A stretch of 64,000 nucleotides of DNA from Prochilodus magdalenae (GCA_024036415.1 JAMWET010002920.1:887001-951000), one strand, 5' to 3'. Shown: positions 22,691 through 39,800, counted from the stretch's first letter. The notes: a model not told the origin generated them from the letters alone. Numbers and translations: made by a program.

Positions 22691-22825
22691 GCCATATCGT
22701 TTGAAGAGGATATCCAGTTCATCGTTCTTGCGATACTTGTCATCCTGCAGGGGGCTTTGGTCAATCGAGTCATCCCCATCTGGTTCTGGACTGTTGCAAC
22801 CGTTAAAGCCTTTCTTTCGCAACGT
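22691..22825 (-). CDS. mef2d: mef2d alternative exon alpha1 (ubiquitous type)
   Basis: The acceptor ATGTAAG ends at 22826 and the donor GTGAGT begins at 22690. The 135 bases, in phase 0, encode 45 residues: TLRKKGFNGCNSPEPDGDD, then SIDQSPLQDDKYRKNDELD, then ILFKRYG (residues 87-131). TLRKKGFNGC.SPEPDG is diagnostic of MEF2D alpha1; human MEF2D has 46 residues here. In mammals this exon carries Ser121 within KYRRAS, a reported PKA site that supports HDAC-mediated repression in myoblasts. Here the corresponding stretch is KYRKND, so the phospho-acceptor is replaced by Asp and the Arg-Arg is Arg-Lys. The acceptor uses AAG, a weaker class than CAG or TAG. Confidence 0.95.
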
Positions 22826-23844
22826 CTTACATAGTTCAAAACAAGACAGAGAGGAAAACAGGAGGACATTTCACTTTCAATAATGAGCTCAAAACATTTG
22901 ATACCTCTATTTGATACTTATGAGCCCAACACACTTCCTTGATTAGCACAAGTGGGTTCCACCTCACCATGCTCTAAGGCTGTAAAAAGGGTAGATTACA
23001 TTTGAACATCATGAATTGAAATGTTTTGATGGAGAAAACATTATTGAGGAAGCTGATGGGGGAAAGACAGAAGTAAAAAAGGTGCATATTGTTGGGAGTT
23101 TGAGTCAGGCTGGTATAGCTTTAGCATGGACTGGTCTTATTTTGAGAGGATTTCCCAAACAAGCTTTGCTGTAAGTAGCTTTGCCAGTGGGACTGCAACC
23201 TAACATGAAAAAGGTTCTCCCAAAGACCACCATACTCTTCTCTCACCATCCTAAGACTGTGAAAACCTGCATAAACCCTGTGAAATTCCATTTAAAAAAT
23301 AACAACTCTAAAGAATATTAGTATATTAACAGTGTAGCATAGAATTACACTGCTTATACTTTATGTTATATTATCTATTCTGTAACAGTTATAGTACAAT
23401 TATTAAATGGCCAGGATCACTATATAGTCACTGCTTGTCGAGGAACATAAATTGCAGTAACACCTATACTGTACATCATCATTAATAAAGGCAGATGGAT
23501 TAAAACATGCAAGGCAAGTTTCTTGCATGATATCAGAGTAAAATAAGCTGAGGTGTGCAGAATATAGTGTGCTTCAAAGGGAGGGAAAAAATCTCCATCA
23601 GGCAGCGACAGGAAGACCATTACATTATTGTTAATTCTCTCTCTGTCTCGCTCTCACATTCACACACACAGTACTATACTATCTTTACGATGACTTAACA
23701 GAATAGCTAAATAATGCTCAGCCTATACCTAAACCTTTGATCTCATTTGACACCAGACAAGGGTCATCCTTACTGGTAAATATTTTTCATTTTTTATATC
23801 TTTATGAAGACATCCAGTCCTCACAGGGGGCTAAATACAAGTAC

Positions 23845-23846
<2 letters not shown>

Positions 23847-23937
<91 letters not shown>
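23847..23937. repeat. (AC)45 microsatellite
   Basis: About 91 bases of perfect AC on the plus strand, (GU)n in the transcript. It lies about 1 kb upstream of exon alpha1. Confidence 0.97.
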
Positions 23938-23940
<3 letters not shown>

Positions 23941-25084
23941 GAGTGTGTCAGCTGATCAGCTTGTCTCTGGGCCCACTCCATCTGTTCACCTGTCCCTGTG
24001 CTCCTCTCCCTGCTGGCTCTCTCTTTCATGTGCCCAGCTTCTATTGTGTTGCCAGGGTAAGATTCCCCTGCAGAGCTGCACGCTCTCTGACTGGCTGAAG
24101 CTCCGCCCCTCCCCCTCTCCCTCCTTTGCTCTTCGCGCTCCCTTCCTCTCCCACCATAAGCCCACTCTTTAGCTTCCTCTCCTACCTTCTTCTTCCATTA
24201 GCTTCTCTCTTTCCTCTTCTCCTTCATTCTCCTGCCCTCTTCAGCTGATCCCCTCTCTCCCTCTGCTTTTGTATACACCTCGCTCTCTCTTTCTGTCTGT
24301 ACAGCTTTTTCCTTCTTTCCCTTTTTTTCCATCTCCAAATCTAATGTTCTTTGCTCTCCCACGACTCTCTGGACTGACTCACTGCTGTCCTCTTTTGCCC
24401 TCTATTTATCCATCTCTCCATCCATCCTTCTCAAATTCCCAGTGCTTATTTTCCTTTCAAAGTCTCTCTCTCTTTCTCTCTCTCTCGCCTGTGAGGGCGG
24501 CTGGAGGGGTGGTTAGTGTGGGCTGCCGTCCGTGGAGGCAGAATGTAATGTCACGTCCCATTTGCGCTGTGTGGAGCATGTTCAGGGCCCCGGGGCCGTC
24601 CCTGAAGAACACACTCCCAGCCACGGCTTCACCGCTGCCTGCCAAACGAACAGAGACGCTAACGTGGAGATGCGCAGATTCTTCCTCCTCTCCGCCTCCT
24701 CTCTCTGCTGCCCCGCGGCTCCTTCTGAAAGGCACTTTCTACCATTACTGTGCCAATCTGTTCATGATTTATACATGGGCCTAATGGAGTCTCTCCATTG
24801 GCTGTTCTGAGCACTTTGTGTGGGGGTTAAGGAGTTTAAATGAATACCATCATGGCAGAGGATAGAGTAAGTGAAGTTTTGAACACTTTCAACTGTGAGT
24901 CCGACTGCATAAAGTTTTTTACTGTATTATTTTACTCTGCTGACCATTTACCATTTCCACAGTAAAGCACCAATACATATATCTCAACATTTTCCAAATA
25001 AAAATCACCAAATCAGATGATATAAATGTCTTACAAACATGACATACTGTTTTCTTCTGCTTTTCTTAATGACACCAAATGGAA

Positions 25085-25560
25085 AGTTAAAGGGACACTC
25101 TGGGTAAAATTAAAAATATGTTTCCATGACTACAACAGCTACAAACATTTTCACTCACATCCAACCGCATTTCTGCAGTAGCCTCTACAGCAAGACTTTT
25201 TGGTGTGAAGTCTAGGAATACACCCCTCTAGTGATGTAACCTGAAGGTGGGAGGAGCTGGTTTTAATTAACTAGTGAAGGCTGAAGAAGGCAGACAGTTA
25301 AGTTTCTGCTAAGAGCTAAATATCTATCACAGTCGCATAACTCTGGTAACTGTCTTTAAACCGTCATTAAAAGACGATAATGGATTACTTAATCAACAGA
25401 AACAACAAATTACATGAGGTGGATGATAAGGAGAGCTGAATGTTAGCTACACACCTTCCCTCAGTTTTGCTTGAAGTCTAAAACACTTTCTAGTGTCCAT
25501 TTTGTGCTAAACAAAGGTCAAGTCCCTTTTTTGTTACATGAAAATGCTAACTTGATAGCA
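25085..25560. repeat. possible dispersed repeat (AAGGGACACTCTGGGTAAAA type)
   Basis: The left end, AAGGGACACTCTGGGTAAAA followed by TTAAAAATATGTTT, resembles the start of repeats common in teleost genomes. No second copy occurs in this window, so the boundaries and family are uncertain. Confidence 0.3.
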
Positions 25561-28500
25561 TTTATTAGCCTTTGGTTCAGTAGCTAACCTAGCAGTTAGA
25601 CGTGGGTGACACTAGAGATTCGCATGGGCTATATGCCACCTTTGTGCAGTGTATGCTGGATATTTTAATGAAAGAATGAAACTTGAAACTACATTAAAAC
25701 AATTCTTTCAATTCTAACATTTAACGCACTTATGTTTCTGATGTATATAATACTGCAGAAGCTTAAAGACCTGTATAATTATGCAACACTATTATTATTT
25801 TTATGGCCAGCATTTGATCAGAAGACAAGTTTGACTGGAGAGCTTTCCTGCTCCGTTTGTCCACTGACCTAGGGGGGTCATTGGAGCTTGCCCTTTCAAG
25901 CCCATGCAGATTATGCAGGGATGTGAGAAATCTTCAATGGGGAGGGGAATTTGGTTGACATGGTAAAGTTGGATTAGGCTTTAAGAAGCATGGCAGGGAC
26001 AACGACAGGGTTTTTACTCTAGCCCCCCCTTCCTCTCCCATGATCAGGCATAATCAGGCATAATCAATGGAACACTGAGCTGAGCCCCAGACCAGAGCCA
26101 GTGGATAGCTGCAAGCAGAGAGTGACAAATGATTAAAAGGCACTAAATGGGAATCAGTGACTCCAGGGAAAAACTGCTGCATTACTTTAACCCCTCCACC
26201 CTCGCAGTGCACTGCGGGACTTCCCCTGACTAGGAGTGGGAATCCAGGCAACAAGAAAATCTTTAAGTCCCCTTAGCCCTCTCCACTGAGCCGCTTAGGA
26301 AAAGGGCATCCCTCATTCTACCCCCACCCCTCCTTCTCTCGTTTCCTTCCTCCATTCCCTTTCTTTCTCCCTCAGCTCACTCCATCTCAATATCCATCTT
26401 GAAGCTCCCTCTGTATTTCTCCCTCACTTGCTCTCTCTATGTCTCTCTTGCTCGTGTCCCCTCTCTCTTTCATTGGAAGCTGCAGTGAAGCAGATTAACA
26501 CGCTCTGGCAGGAGATGCAGGCAGGCCACACACACAGCACATGCAGCTCAGAAAGCGAGCGAGCAAGCGCACGAGAGAGCAAAAGAGAGAGACAGAGAAA
26601 GTACATACATATGCATGGCTGCTCAGTCATGCAGTAGTGTGAAGGCATGCCTGCCCGCATGTGCGTGAACGTTTTGTGTGCAGAGTACAATATATGGAGG
26701 GGGAAGGGGGATGTCTTTCTCTTCAGGCAAATAACATGCGCACATCAGTTCTCCATAATTTATACAGAAAGCATTTCTTACTGAGAGAATCCTACTCAGG
26801 AAAAGCAGCAAACTAATAACACAGAAGCATAGTGTTTGGTGATACATACCGTCTATACTGATCATGGATGTGAATGAGTAACCAGTTAACCGTTAACACC
26901 CACGTAAACAACTGCACTTACAAATAATAAATAACAATTCTTAATTGAATTAGGAGGGTTATCACACAACGTACGCAAATAGCACCACTATTCCAGACTA
27001 CTAGTTAAAGAACTACCACACTGCCAAATAACACGAAAGGCAACTATTTTGTTTATATTCTCCAAGTGAAAGTGTGATGTAACAATGTAGTGGTGCTATT
27101 AGGACAGACAGAGCCAAATGTAGCACTGGTCATGGCATTTATATTTGTTTTAACTTGAGCGGGTAATGAATGGTTAAAAAAAAATTTAACTTTAGTATAC
27201 TGAACTTTTAGTAGTCTATCATAACATTTTGAAGTCAATTCCTCTTAGTCCTTATAGAATAATGAGCATATTATAGCCACCAGCCTCTTGGTTTAAACAA
27301 AACCTGGTTCAGACTTTTCATACTCTTAAGCAGAGCATGTTTAATGATTAACCATTAATAATTAATTGTCCATGAAGGATGGACAATAAGCGAGCATAAG
27401 AATGTGACAGACAGTGATTTGTTCCACTAGCATAGGCATCAAATGTACAACATTAACATTCAGCTTTAAGCAATACTGAAAGACAGCTCAGTTTACTGTA
27501 ATGTACTGTGTAATGGCCCTTTTAGGATCATTTTACATGAAACAGAAAAAAAAACAGTCCAATAAAAATAAGCTTGATCAGGATAGTAAGCACAATTCAC
27601 TCTATATACATTTCACAATCACAACATATCATATTATATATATATATATTAGAACTATAATAAAACCACTTTTGGCTATATAGCCGCGTCTGTTACTGCA
27701 ATACCACTTTTGCTACGCACTGTATACTGTAAATACTGCTGCTATTTATCCACTGTGACATATTTATAAAACACTGTGATATTATATTTTAATAATACCA
27801 GCCAGAACAATCTAAGCCTATGGATCTCCACATGCTTATCAGCACCTATATGCTTCTATGTGTAAATGAGGGGGAAAAGTAGCATGTGGTTTGGAGGGTG
27901 CATGCAGAGTGGCACTGTCCTGCACAGGAAACATCCTCATCAGGCTCTGGTGCTAGAAGTCAGACCCAAGTGGGGCTCCTACAATTGCATACTGCATCTC
28001 AATATTACATGAGTCTGCCTTCCGGCCCACTGAACACTGAAGCACGCACACACGCACGCACAGCAGCCCAGTGAGCCTTGAGCTGATGTGGCCTGCAGCA
28101 GCCCAACGCCCTTACCACAACACTCACACATTCACTCACTCTCTTTTCCTCTCTTTCTGTCACATACACACAGAAACAGACATGCGCTCACAGACGCACA
28201 CTTAAGCCATCTGCAGCTGCAGCCAATAGGAAGCATGCACTTCTACTATTGTGGCCTTCTGTGACTATGAGAATGATACACACACAGACACAGCTGGTTT
28301 CTCACTATCACACACTCATCCGACACGAACTACAAGTGCTCTGTCCCCTGATATGTGACAATTCTTTAGAATGTTTAGCGATTTAAGAACATGCTCTTAA
28401 AAACAAAAGTTCCTAAATGGTTCTGGGCACAGACTTCCATCCTAGGAAAACTAACCTGTATAGAAGCTTTACATCATATGGGGCTGCTTTTAAACTCTTC

Positions 28501-29575
28501 TTCACACTTTCATGAAAATGGTGCCTTAAAACTGGTTCCTTTAACTTTTCAATAAAGAACTTGCAGCACATTATCACAACATTTTTAGTTTTTAGCAATT
28601 TAATACCAAACTTTATAGAGGTTTGGTCTTAGGAACCGGTCTTAAGATGGGTTTGTTTCAGAGGTGAGAGATAGGATAAATACATATTATTAAGATATTT
28701 CAAAAAATCAAAATACACAATGTATTCATCTGTCTGTCCATCATCTAAACCGCTTATCCTCATGGGTATCCATCAAATCATCAATGGAACGCTTCTTAAC
28801 ATAGTATTAATATTTTACAGGACTCAGCTGAAGGGTTCACCTATAAGCGTTTGGTTAATATGTTACAATGACTTCAAGCATAGTTCAGCCTGTCAGCTTA
28901 TACACCTGCAAGTTTCTGTTTAGCAAGCGACATTTTTTTGTGTCAATCCTTAATTGCAGATTGCTAATAGTGGTTGGTTGTCGGTCACAGGTATTCAGCA
29001 CTTTGTCTGCTTTGACTCACTAAATGTAACCATCTAAGTTTAAGTTGCACAATTCACAATGCGGCCATCTTTCTAATTCTTTCGGACAATGATCCCCACC
29101 ATCTTGCCTTGGTTGGTTTAGATACAGGATGGGCCATGTTTGTGTGTGTAGCTCTCTGTCTCAGGCCAAGGCCAGGGGGAGCCAGAAGGTCCAGCTGTCC
29201 CTACCTCTGCTGTCCCACCATCTTCTAGGCAGGCAGCCAGTGGCATATAGAGATCCATAAGCCTCTAAACCTCCCCTACACCAGCAGCAAGCTGCTTTCT
29301 GGCCTGAGCACATAGGAGGTCATGCCCCCCCACCTTTAGCTTTCACTCTTTTTCTCCTGTCCTCTGCAGCAATCTTTGCAGTGAAACTGAGCTGTATTTG
29401 GAGTTTACAAACTAACTCACAGTGGAGCACTAAAAATGTACCATCTGACTTGCATCGCTTAGGGGGAAGAAAAACAGGATATAACAAACGACAGAGCAGA
29501 TGAACAACAGAAAGAAATAAATCAGAAGGCAAACATCAGAACAAGCTACCACTAAAGTGGACTTTACAACATTTA

Positions 29576-33475
<3,900 letters not shown>

Positions 33476-33529
33476 CTGTCTGTTCCGTTCGTCTGTGATT
33501 CGCTGGATCTGGATCTTTTTCCTCCCCAT
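33476..33529 (-). CDS. mef2d: mef2d exon C1: start codon and first 18 residues
   Basis: ATG is at 33527-33529. Eighteen codons give MGRKKIQIQRITDERNRQ, the amino-terminal arm and beginning of the MADS-box DNA-recognition helix. The donor GTGAGC follows CAG, at exactly the position where vertebrate MEF2 genes split the MADS box. The IQ.RITDERNRQ variant is that of MEF2D (MEF2A and MEF2C have IQITRIMDERNRQ). The start is certain because the Met is followed directly by the invariant GRKKIQI. The upstream sequence is GC-rich and probably 5' UTR. Confidence 0.98.
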
Positions 33530-33861
33530 GTCTGCACTGATTGGCTGGGCAGGTGTGGGGGCCGGAGTCGGGGCAGGGTGGGGCTCGTGATGATCAGAGA
33601 TCAGAGGTCGTGCCTGCCCTGAAGATCGTACAGGACCTCAAACAGTGGACGAGGCGCGTGTCCTTTGCTCTCTCACACCCACACACACTGTCCCTCGTTC
33701 TCCCTGCTCCACCTGAAGCGGCTGGCTCTCCCCCCGCAAAGAAAAACGGAAGGAAGGAAAGAGCAAGGCCTCCAGGCAGGACCTTCAGATCATGGTCCGT
33801 TCAACCTGCAAGTCATCCGCTCTGAGTCCTTAATGTTATCCAGCCCCGACCCAGAAAATAT
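33530..33861 (-). other. mef2d: probable mef2d 5' UTR part of the start-codon exon
   Basis: GC-rich sequence directly upstream of the ATG. The acceptor candidate chosen is CATCATCATCAG ending at 33862, at the edge of an ATC repeat. It is a guess, since the tract before it is not strongly pyrimidine-rich. If right, the leader carries two short upstream frames: an 8-codon frame starting MTCRLNGP, and an overlapping ATG ATC TGA. Confidence 0.4.
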
Positions 33862-36800
33862 CTGATGATGATGGCGATGATGATGATTATGATGATGATG
33901 ATGAGTTATAGACCTATAAAAACAGAAGACGGCAAACGAGTTAGCCCAATAAGCAAACTCTGCGTAAAACATATTACATAGTCATTTCCTTAACCCTAAA
34001 TGTCCATATCTGAAATGTGAAACTTGGGCTTGCCTAAGCAAAATCAAAATCAATTTTTCATATTAATGAAACCACATGGCTACCAGGTGCTGCTATGCAT
34101 GTTTAATTGACAGTGAAGCAGAGACCGACAGCCTTCTCCAAACGTAGGTCTTTCTAGCAAAAACTGCTCTGGAGTGCAGAACAAGCAGTAGGAACAGATT
34201 AGGGGGAACACCCCTCTGGAGGTGTGTGTTCCCATTGGGACGAGAGAGCGGCTTGTGCTCCGTGGAGCCTTCGGGGCTGTGGGAGCTGAGCAGTGCTGTG
34301 TCAGCTTCATTGGAGGCATCACAGCCACATCACTGATCCTCGCTGGCCTCTGGCAAGATGCCGCATCTCCAACTTGACAGGCTGCATGTGATTACAAATC
34401 GAACCAATACGCAAGCAGGGCAAGCACTCATCTGCAGCCCAGCAGAGTCAGGAGACTGCCACTGCTGAAAACAGCAGCAGTACAAATTCATTCCACAGCT
34501 TTGCTATTACATACACAATTCAGGAATCATCCCTTCAAGGCAAATGCCTATGAGACTACAACACAACAATTGTGCTTTTCAGTTTTGTCCTACATGGACT
34601 AAGAACAGGGTGGGCAGCAGTGTAAATGACATATCACACTCTATGAGAATCACACTGTTTTAGTTTGGTAACTGTGATTGATCACCATGTTTTAAAGTCA
34701 TGGCAGTAAACGGTTTACAGTGTCATTCCAAAAACATGAACACAAAAGTAAAAGAATAGTAGTAGTGCTGGTGGCATTTCTGACAGATTCATTATTTATA
34801 TAAACTGTTGATGTTCTGTGATACATGGGGTGATCAATGTGTATTAATATATATTTTTGAAAAAAATCAATAAATTTGTTCCCTGTTATTATGACAGGAA
34901 TTTCCATAACAACCATCGAAATCATATGCCACTGGATGATAAGAGTAAACACAACGCATGTGTGTATATACAGCGGTTCAGCATTAAAGAGAGCAAAGTC
35001 AAAACAGACACTGAGCATGGATGGCTTTGCGAGGGAGCCAGACGTCAACAACATACCCAAGTCTGAATGAATGGAAGCATGAATGAGCTTAATGCAACCT
35101 CAGAATAGCCATGTGGGCTACGATAATTTTAAAACCTGCTATAACTATCTCAGCCACAAAAAAAAGCCTTAAAATAGAGTTCTATATATACACACACAAA
35201 TCCAGACCGCGTACACACCCGCATGACTGGAGCCGAAAGCAGACTCGCTACTGCAGACGGATGGAATCAAGGAAGCAGTAGCCTACTTCCTCATCATCAA
35301 TTCAAAGGCTGTTATCTAGAGCCAGACAGGGGAAGCCCAGATGGAGATTCTGATCAACTTCACAATTCCCAACCCTCAGAGGTGCACAGTATATTAGGGT
35401 GGAAACTCTTCATACTAATAGACAATTTATTTGAGCGCAAATGGTAATTCATCGAACTATTATTACAGTACATGTAATGTGCACTGGGGTGACAGTTAAG
35501 AGAGAGGTGGCCAATATACAGCAGAAGCAAGTGGTAATCAAGAAAATGAGGAACAAGGAGCAGATGCCACAGTACGATATATAGTGGATATATATGAGTG
35601 CTGTCACAACCATAAAATATGTGCTAACAGATAAATATATGTAAACAATTTTTATTAACATTTGAACTGTTTTTTTTTCACTGTACACACTACAAAGCAA
35701 AACGGCTCTAACTGATTTTTTATGTTCCTAGGTGTTGCTACTAGCTGCCAGGTGATGACAGATGACACGAGCTCAAATAAACAAATTACTTGTTAACACC
35801 CATTAAATATGGTCTAGTGAGATGTCAGAAGAATTTTGAGTTCTGCATTCTTGCATTACCATTGGCTTGTCTCAGTCGAAAGGAGTGAACGCACCCAATT
35901 TACATTCTGTTTGCTGCAATATAAACAAATGACTGTGGATGGTAAACTGTGGAGATGCAAGAGGTCAGCTTAAATAACTTGTGACAGGTCTATAGGTAGT
36001 TACAGATAATTGGGTGTTTGGTCTACTCATTTGATACTTAAGAGAGAATTAATTTCTTACAGAGCACAACCATAGCTGAGCAAGGTAATTTGTAACGTTA
36101 TGCAAGAATCAATTTTTGCTGAACAGATTCTCCAAAGGCTTTAAGCTCAGAGCCCTGCATTTCAAACAAGGCCTTTTGCTTGATTCATTTTCAGTCTGGC
36201 ATTTTTTTTTACAAATCATATGAATATCTTTCCCTTAATTGCTCCTTTTAAAAAAAAGAGGTACATGCTTACTTTAGGACAACAGTCTATGGCAGCAAGG
36301 TACAAAAAAAATTCTAAACTGAAAGTACTACATTAAATACTATGGCTAATAATCATTAATGAGCAGGGAACAAGTTTCTATACCTTCCTAAAGGAAAAAT
36401 GTGTATGTCAGAGGTCAACCGGTAAAAAATAAAATTGAAAAGAGTATTGGACTTGAATATGCTATATATTGTACTGCACTAATTTAAATGTTGGTTCTTT
36501 TCTGTATAACCAGTAACTCCAATGAATGAGGTCAGGCTTCCAGTTGCGTGTTGATTTCAGATGTACTGTTGAAGAAATCAAAACAAACACCCACCCACAC
36601 TTATCTTGAGCTGTAGTATGCGATGGAACAGGCCCAGTCACTAGCTTCAGCATTCCTTTTATTCTGTGGCAAGGAGTGGTTTGCAGGAGGGTGAGACACA
36701 TACACATCCATTCTCCAGAGTGCTGTATGAGGTGCTCATTCTTACTCTGCGGTTATAAAGGACGTGTTGATGGGAAGAGAGCCCCGTCGCAGCAATCAGG

Positions 36801-39800
36801 AGTGCAGGCTTTGCTTCAAAGGCAGTGCTGGATCAGAATCTGTCTTGGGCTATGGGGCAGGCTCACATGAAAAGCCTGCTTTATCTGCAAGGGGAGTCTG
36901 ACTATAACCTTTAGTCCTGGGAGCACAGCAGAGACTGCTTACCAGCTCTGATCTGAGCCACTTAGCCTCTTTCACACAGGCTACACAGGACCTGGAGAGC
37001 ATCCACAAAATCGCTCCTCCAAGCAACTGTCTCAGAGCAAAAATGAAAGCGGCATTCTGATTTAGGCCAACCGTTTTGTCCTTTTGAATTAGTGGGCAAG
37101 TTCTCGCTGCTCCGTCAGGCAAGACTTGGCATGACACATTATCCTGGAGTTTACAGGCCAAGGCTATCTCTATATTCACAAATTCAACCATGAATTTAAG
37201 CCAAACAGTGTAAACTTATGAAGTACAAGGTACTGCAGCCCAGAGCAAAGAGTTGACATCTTGAAAGGTGATGATTCACATCTTCTTGAAGGCAGTTTTA
37301 AAAGAAAAAAGAAACACAGACAGGTTTTAATAACTATGAGCAACTCTGTTCTCATGGGCAACTCTTATCTCTAGCTACTAGTGCATTTTTAAAAGCAGAC
37401 CACAGCTGCAGGCCTCTCGCACTACAAAGCACCTCCCAGTCAGTTCCAGACAATATAAATAACTAAATCAAGGTGCATGTGACAATACAGCCAGATAGAT
37501 ATTTCTAATCATTTTTCTAAAGTAGCATCTATGATAGTTGATAGTATGAAAGAGGTTTTGTTAATTATGCAAGTGAAAATAACACACAGTCTACAGTAAA
37601 GAAATTAAAATATATAACGTATTTTCCTGCTAATTGCACTGCAAAATTTCCAGTTATTTAAAACATATCTAAATAGTACATAAAATCTAAAACAATAATG
37701 GTCTGATCTTTTGCACAAGCCACATTTAGAAGATAATTTTACATATATATTTAGAATATCAATTTAATTCTGAATTCATATGTACAGAAGTGTGTACTAT
37801 GTGAGACAAGACTAAATGGTAATGTGTTGGAACTTTGTGCACATTTGTTCCTCATCCACCATCACTACTCATCACTAACACATAATTTAATTTCAGTAAT
37901 AGTAAGCAGCCTTTTGGAGAACACTTTAGCATTGGAGTGCTATACAACAGTCGCATATATGCAGGTCAAAGGTGTTAACAGTTTAGAGTCGTGGTTTTGC
38001 AGAACACCACTGAGGAAGTCCCCGGAACTAACACTTCGAACTGTGTTGCACTCGCAAGAAAACAGCCAGCCTAGTTTCAAAAAAACAATGATTGCTTTGA
38101 AAAAACTACAGACCCATCACTTTCTTAATATAAAAGTTTGTGTTGCATTAAGATCTACTGAGAACTGCAGTGATTAGTTGACACACAAATTATCAAATGA
38201 AAACAACTGGACATTTCCTGATCAATGCATTTTGTAGCTAGTAGCACTGACTGGCACTGACTCCTACTAGCTGAACAGTGCCAATCAGGAAGCATAAGTG
38301 CCTATATGAACATTCTGTATTCACTACATATTTTTGGGAAAAATTGTATGACTGATAAGATTGGTCCATATAATGCAACATGGTCACCAATTACAGTTTC
38401 CGTTTACTGAGCAGTTTAAGTTTATGAATTGTTTATTAAAATGCAGTTGTAAACTGGCAAATATATTTGTCACGTCTTGACTGACACATTTCTAAAATGA
38501 AAAAAAAAAATCTTAAACAGCAAAATCTAACAAAAGTCTAAAATAACAAAACAGTAGTAGTTTTATTTTTTACAGTAGTCGTGTTGATGGCCTGTTGTGT
38601 TATACTAACGCAACAGGTCTGCTGTGTTATACTAACGCTAAAGGTTATGTCTGGGTGCATTCCACATGGAGACAGCATACTGGTAACCATGGGTATCAGT
38701 ATCTGCCAATACCAGCAGAAAACCTTGATCAGATATTGAACGGGGGAAAAAGAGGAATAAATTTGATCAAGTCCTAAAACAAACTCACACCCACATTTGC
38801 ATGATGTGATGTTGTTAGTTGCTTATTTCTCGCTGTTGGGTGGCACAAAGTTTAAATAGTTTCAGCTTTTCAATTAAAAGCACGGAATTTACTAAAGATA
38901 AAACATCAGCCCACTAGCACCCAATATCACCAGAGTTTCAATACAGGTGTCAGAATAGCAAAATACTGTGTTTTACATTGTTGTTTTTGTAACCATGACA
39001 ATGTTTTGTGTTCAAATGTATTAATTTAGCCTGAATGTCTAAAATAAAGTGAGAAAACGGCAACTCTCAGAGCTGGATTCCACTTTCACAAAAACATCTC
39101 CAGTGTCACCCGATGAGATGTGATTTTACTTTCGTTGGCTTCACCTCCCCCACTGACCCAGAATACAAGAAGGCTGGGGAGACAGCCAGCTTCATATTCT
39201 CCATCTTTCGCTTCACTGTTTATTCTCTTGCTAGCTAGTCAATGCTTGGTAGATGCATTTCCACTCCTGTAATAAGGGAGGAACAAACTGAAATGTGGAC
39301 CTTTTTTCCAGCTGAAAAGAACAGGGTATGTTTCCGACTGGCAGCTTAAATGCTTAACACAGTGTGCCCTGGTGGGTATTTAAGTCATTAAATTCACCCT
39401 AAAGTAAATTACAGTCAAGTTACATTTCCCTTCTAAGAACTTGGTACATATCAATGTTGTTGATAACACAATATTTGAGTATAATATAACCCACAGATTT
39501 GTGACTTGCATGCATATAATACATAAAATGCGAATTATATGTAAATATATTTGCACACATATTTGTACACATGGTGAAAACTCATTCTATTTACATTTGT
39601 CCTTAAAGCTGTGAAGGTCTATGGTCACTTTCAAATGTCTAATTTGATCACAATTCCTTCACAGTGCGTCACAGGGGGGTGTTTACACCTGGTGTTTTAC
39701 ACAGTCAAGTGAAATCTCTGTGATCCTTTGAGCACAAATGCATGCTGATTCAAGGTGTAAACGAGGCCTTTAGAATAGGTGTACGTCTGCTTAACTGGGG

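Noticed and set aside
23804..24172. Plus-strand frame with a long Thr-His repeat and a 122-residue product
   Set aside because: It is a direct translation of the (AC)45 microsatellite with unrelated flanks.
24269..24784. 171-residue plus-strand frame
   Set aside because: Composition follows CT-rich and GC-rich DNA. No domain or conserved motif was seen, and overlapping frames of similar length exist on both strands.
27370..27395. Small hairpin ATTGTCCAT/ATGGACAAT
   Set aside because: A nine-base stem is too short to distinguish from chance in AT-rich sequence.
38595..38640. Short direct repeat of TGTGTTATACTAACGC
   Set aside because: Only two units, no associated structure. An ordinary local duplication.
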